NCBI GenBank assembly: GCA_021814355.1
Contig: JAKAIJ010000187.1
Location: 1 to 5,306 of the forward strand
Origin: Acidobacteriota bacterium
GTDB taxonomy: Bacteria > Acidobacteriota > UBA4820 > DSQY01
DNA length: 5,306 bases
Direction of reading: 5' to 3'
Part shown: positions 4,653 to 5,306 of the stretch, piece by piece
How the letters are laid out: each line of letters opens with the position of its first letter
How positions within the stretch are numbered: position 1 is the stretch's first letter
Notes under the pieces: model-generated
Told to the model about the DNA's origin: nothing
The model's input: the letters and a program-made list of their open reading frames with translations, nothing else
The model's database searches: none
Translations under genes and position numbers: made by a program

Positions 4653-5303
4653 GTGGGTGAAGCCGGAAGGAGGCGGAGGGAGGCACCCAGGCGGGCCATC
4701 CTGGCCGCGGCCCTCGAGGAGTTCGCCGAGCGCGGGTTCGCGGGCGCGCGGGTGGAGGCCATCGCCCGCCGGGCGAAGGTGAACAAGGCGCTCCTCTACT
4801 ACCACGTGGGGGACAAGCGGGCCCTCTACGAGGCGGTCTTGCGGGAGGCCCAGGGACGCGCCCTCGCGGCCCTGGACGCGCCGCCCCGCGGAGAGCCCCC
4901 CGTCGAGCGGTTCCGCCGCGTGGTCTCCGAACTGGGCGGCGCCCTCGGCTCCCCCGCGCTGGACCGGCTCATCCTGCGCGAGGTGGCCTCGGGGGGCGCC
5001 CACCTCCCCGACGGCGCCCTCGACGGCGTGGGGCGCATCTTCGCGGCCGTGCGGCGGGTGCTGGACGAAGGGGGCTCCGCGGGCCAGCTCCGCGCGGTGG
5101 ACCCGGTCCTGGTCCACTTCCTGGTCGTGGGGGGGCTCATGTTCCTGACCGCCGGGAGGCCCGTTCGGGAACGGCTCGCCCGCAGAGGGCTCCTCCCCGC
5201 CCCGGACCGGGCGGGCCCACGCGAGCTCGGGGGGGCCGTCGCGGACCTCCTGTTGAATGGGCTCATGACCGGAAAGGAGAGCCCCTCCGCGGCCCGCCGT
5301 TAG
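4653..5303 (+). CDS. TetR/AcrR-family transcriptional regulator
   Basis: This 216-residue protein has the size and layout of a one-component TetR-type repressor. The N-terminal DNA-binding domain (about 12-60) runs from ILAAALEEFAERGFAG through AIARRAKVNKALLYYHVGDK to ALYEAV. The recognition helix is around 44-51 and ends in the family-typical LYYHVGDKRALY. The rest (about 61-205) is a mostly helical ligand-binding and dimerisation domain, too variable to name an inducer. Its hydrophobic stretch at 152-166 (VLVHFLVVGGLMFLT) is probably a core helix rather than a membrane segment. Translation starts at GTG behind AGGAGG, and TAG ends the gene three bases before the window edge. Promoter and palindromic operator lie directly upstream, so self-repression is likely. 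Relatives of this type often control efflux pumps encoded next to them; the target would be downstream, outside the window, or the divergent mbfA-type gene. Neither is shown. Confidence 0.92.
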   Translation: MGEAGRRRREAPRRAILAAALEEFAERGFAGARVEAIARRAKVNKALLYYHVGDKRALYEAVLREAQGRALAALDAPPRGEPPVERFRRVVSELGGALGSPALDRLILREVASGGAHLPDGALDGVGRIFAAVRRVLDEGGSAGQLRAVDPVLVHFLVVGGLMFLTAGRPVRERLARRGLLPAPDRAGPRELGGAVADLLLNGLMTGKESPSAARR

Positions 5304-5306
5304 ATC

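Overview
This 5.3 kb window comes from a very GC-rich bacterial chromosome. A dxs gene, a Lol-type lipoprotein signal and strong GGAGG-type ribosome sites suggest a Gram-negative or otherwise diderm organism. The sequence alone does not settle the phylum; a GC-rich soil lineage of deltaproteobacterial or Methylomirabilota/Rokubacteria type is a guess. No integrase, transposase, CRISPR array, rRNA or tRNA is visible.

Left part (1-2540, + strand): the C-terminal half of 1-deoxy-D-xylulose-5-phosphate synthase (dxs, cut by the window edge) is followed after 43 bases by a complete M17 leucyl aminopeptidase (pepA) that keeps all its metal ligands. The two are probably co-transcribed housekeeping genes. 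After pepA come a possible 32-codon mini-ORF, whose ribosome site lies in a small hairpin, and a likely intrinsic terminator ending in six Ts at 2527.

Middle (2568-4122, - strand): a fusion of a ferritin/rubrerythrin-like diiron domain to a VIT1/CCC1 membrane transporter (MbfA type, an iron/manganese exporter) lies upstream of a small lipoprotein. The mature part of the lipoprotein is built from 11-residue Lys/Ala/Glu repeats. The 166 bases between them hold two strong hairpins and one copy of a 26-base repeat.

Right part (4123-5303): about 530 bases without a convincing gene hold several inverted repeats and the second copy of the 26-base repeat. They end in a well-formed sigma70-type promoter (TTGACG, 17 bases, TATATT) overlapped by an AT-rich palindromic operator. 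This drives a TetR/AcrR-family regulator, which is most likely autoregulated. The regulator is divergent from the mbfA-type gene, but the operator sits at its own promoter, so control of the iron exporter is not shown.

No clearly new multi-gene system is visible. The points most worth a second look are the three-half-site TetR operator, the 11-mer-repeat lipoprotein next to the iron exporter, the tandem hairpins, the repeat pair flanking the exporter gene, and the mini-ORF with a hidden ribosome site.
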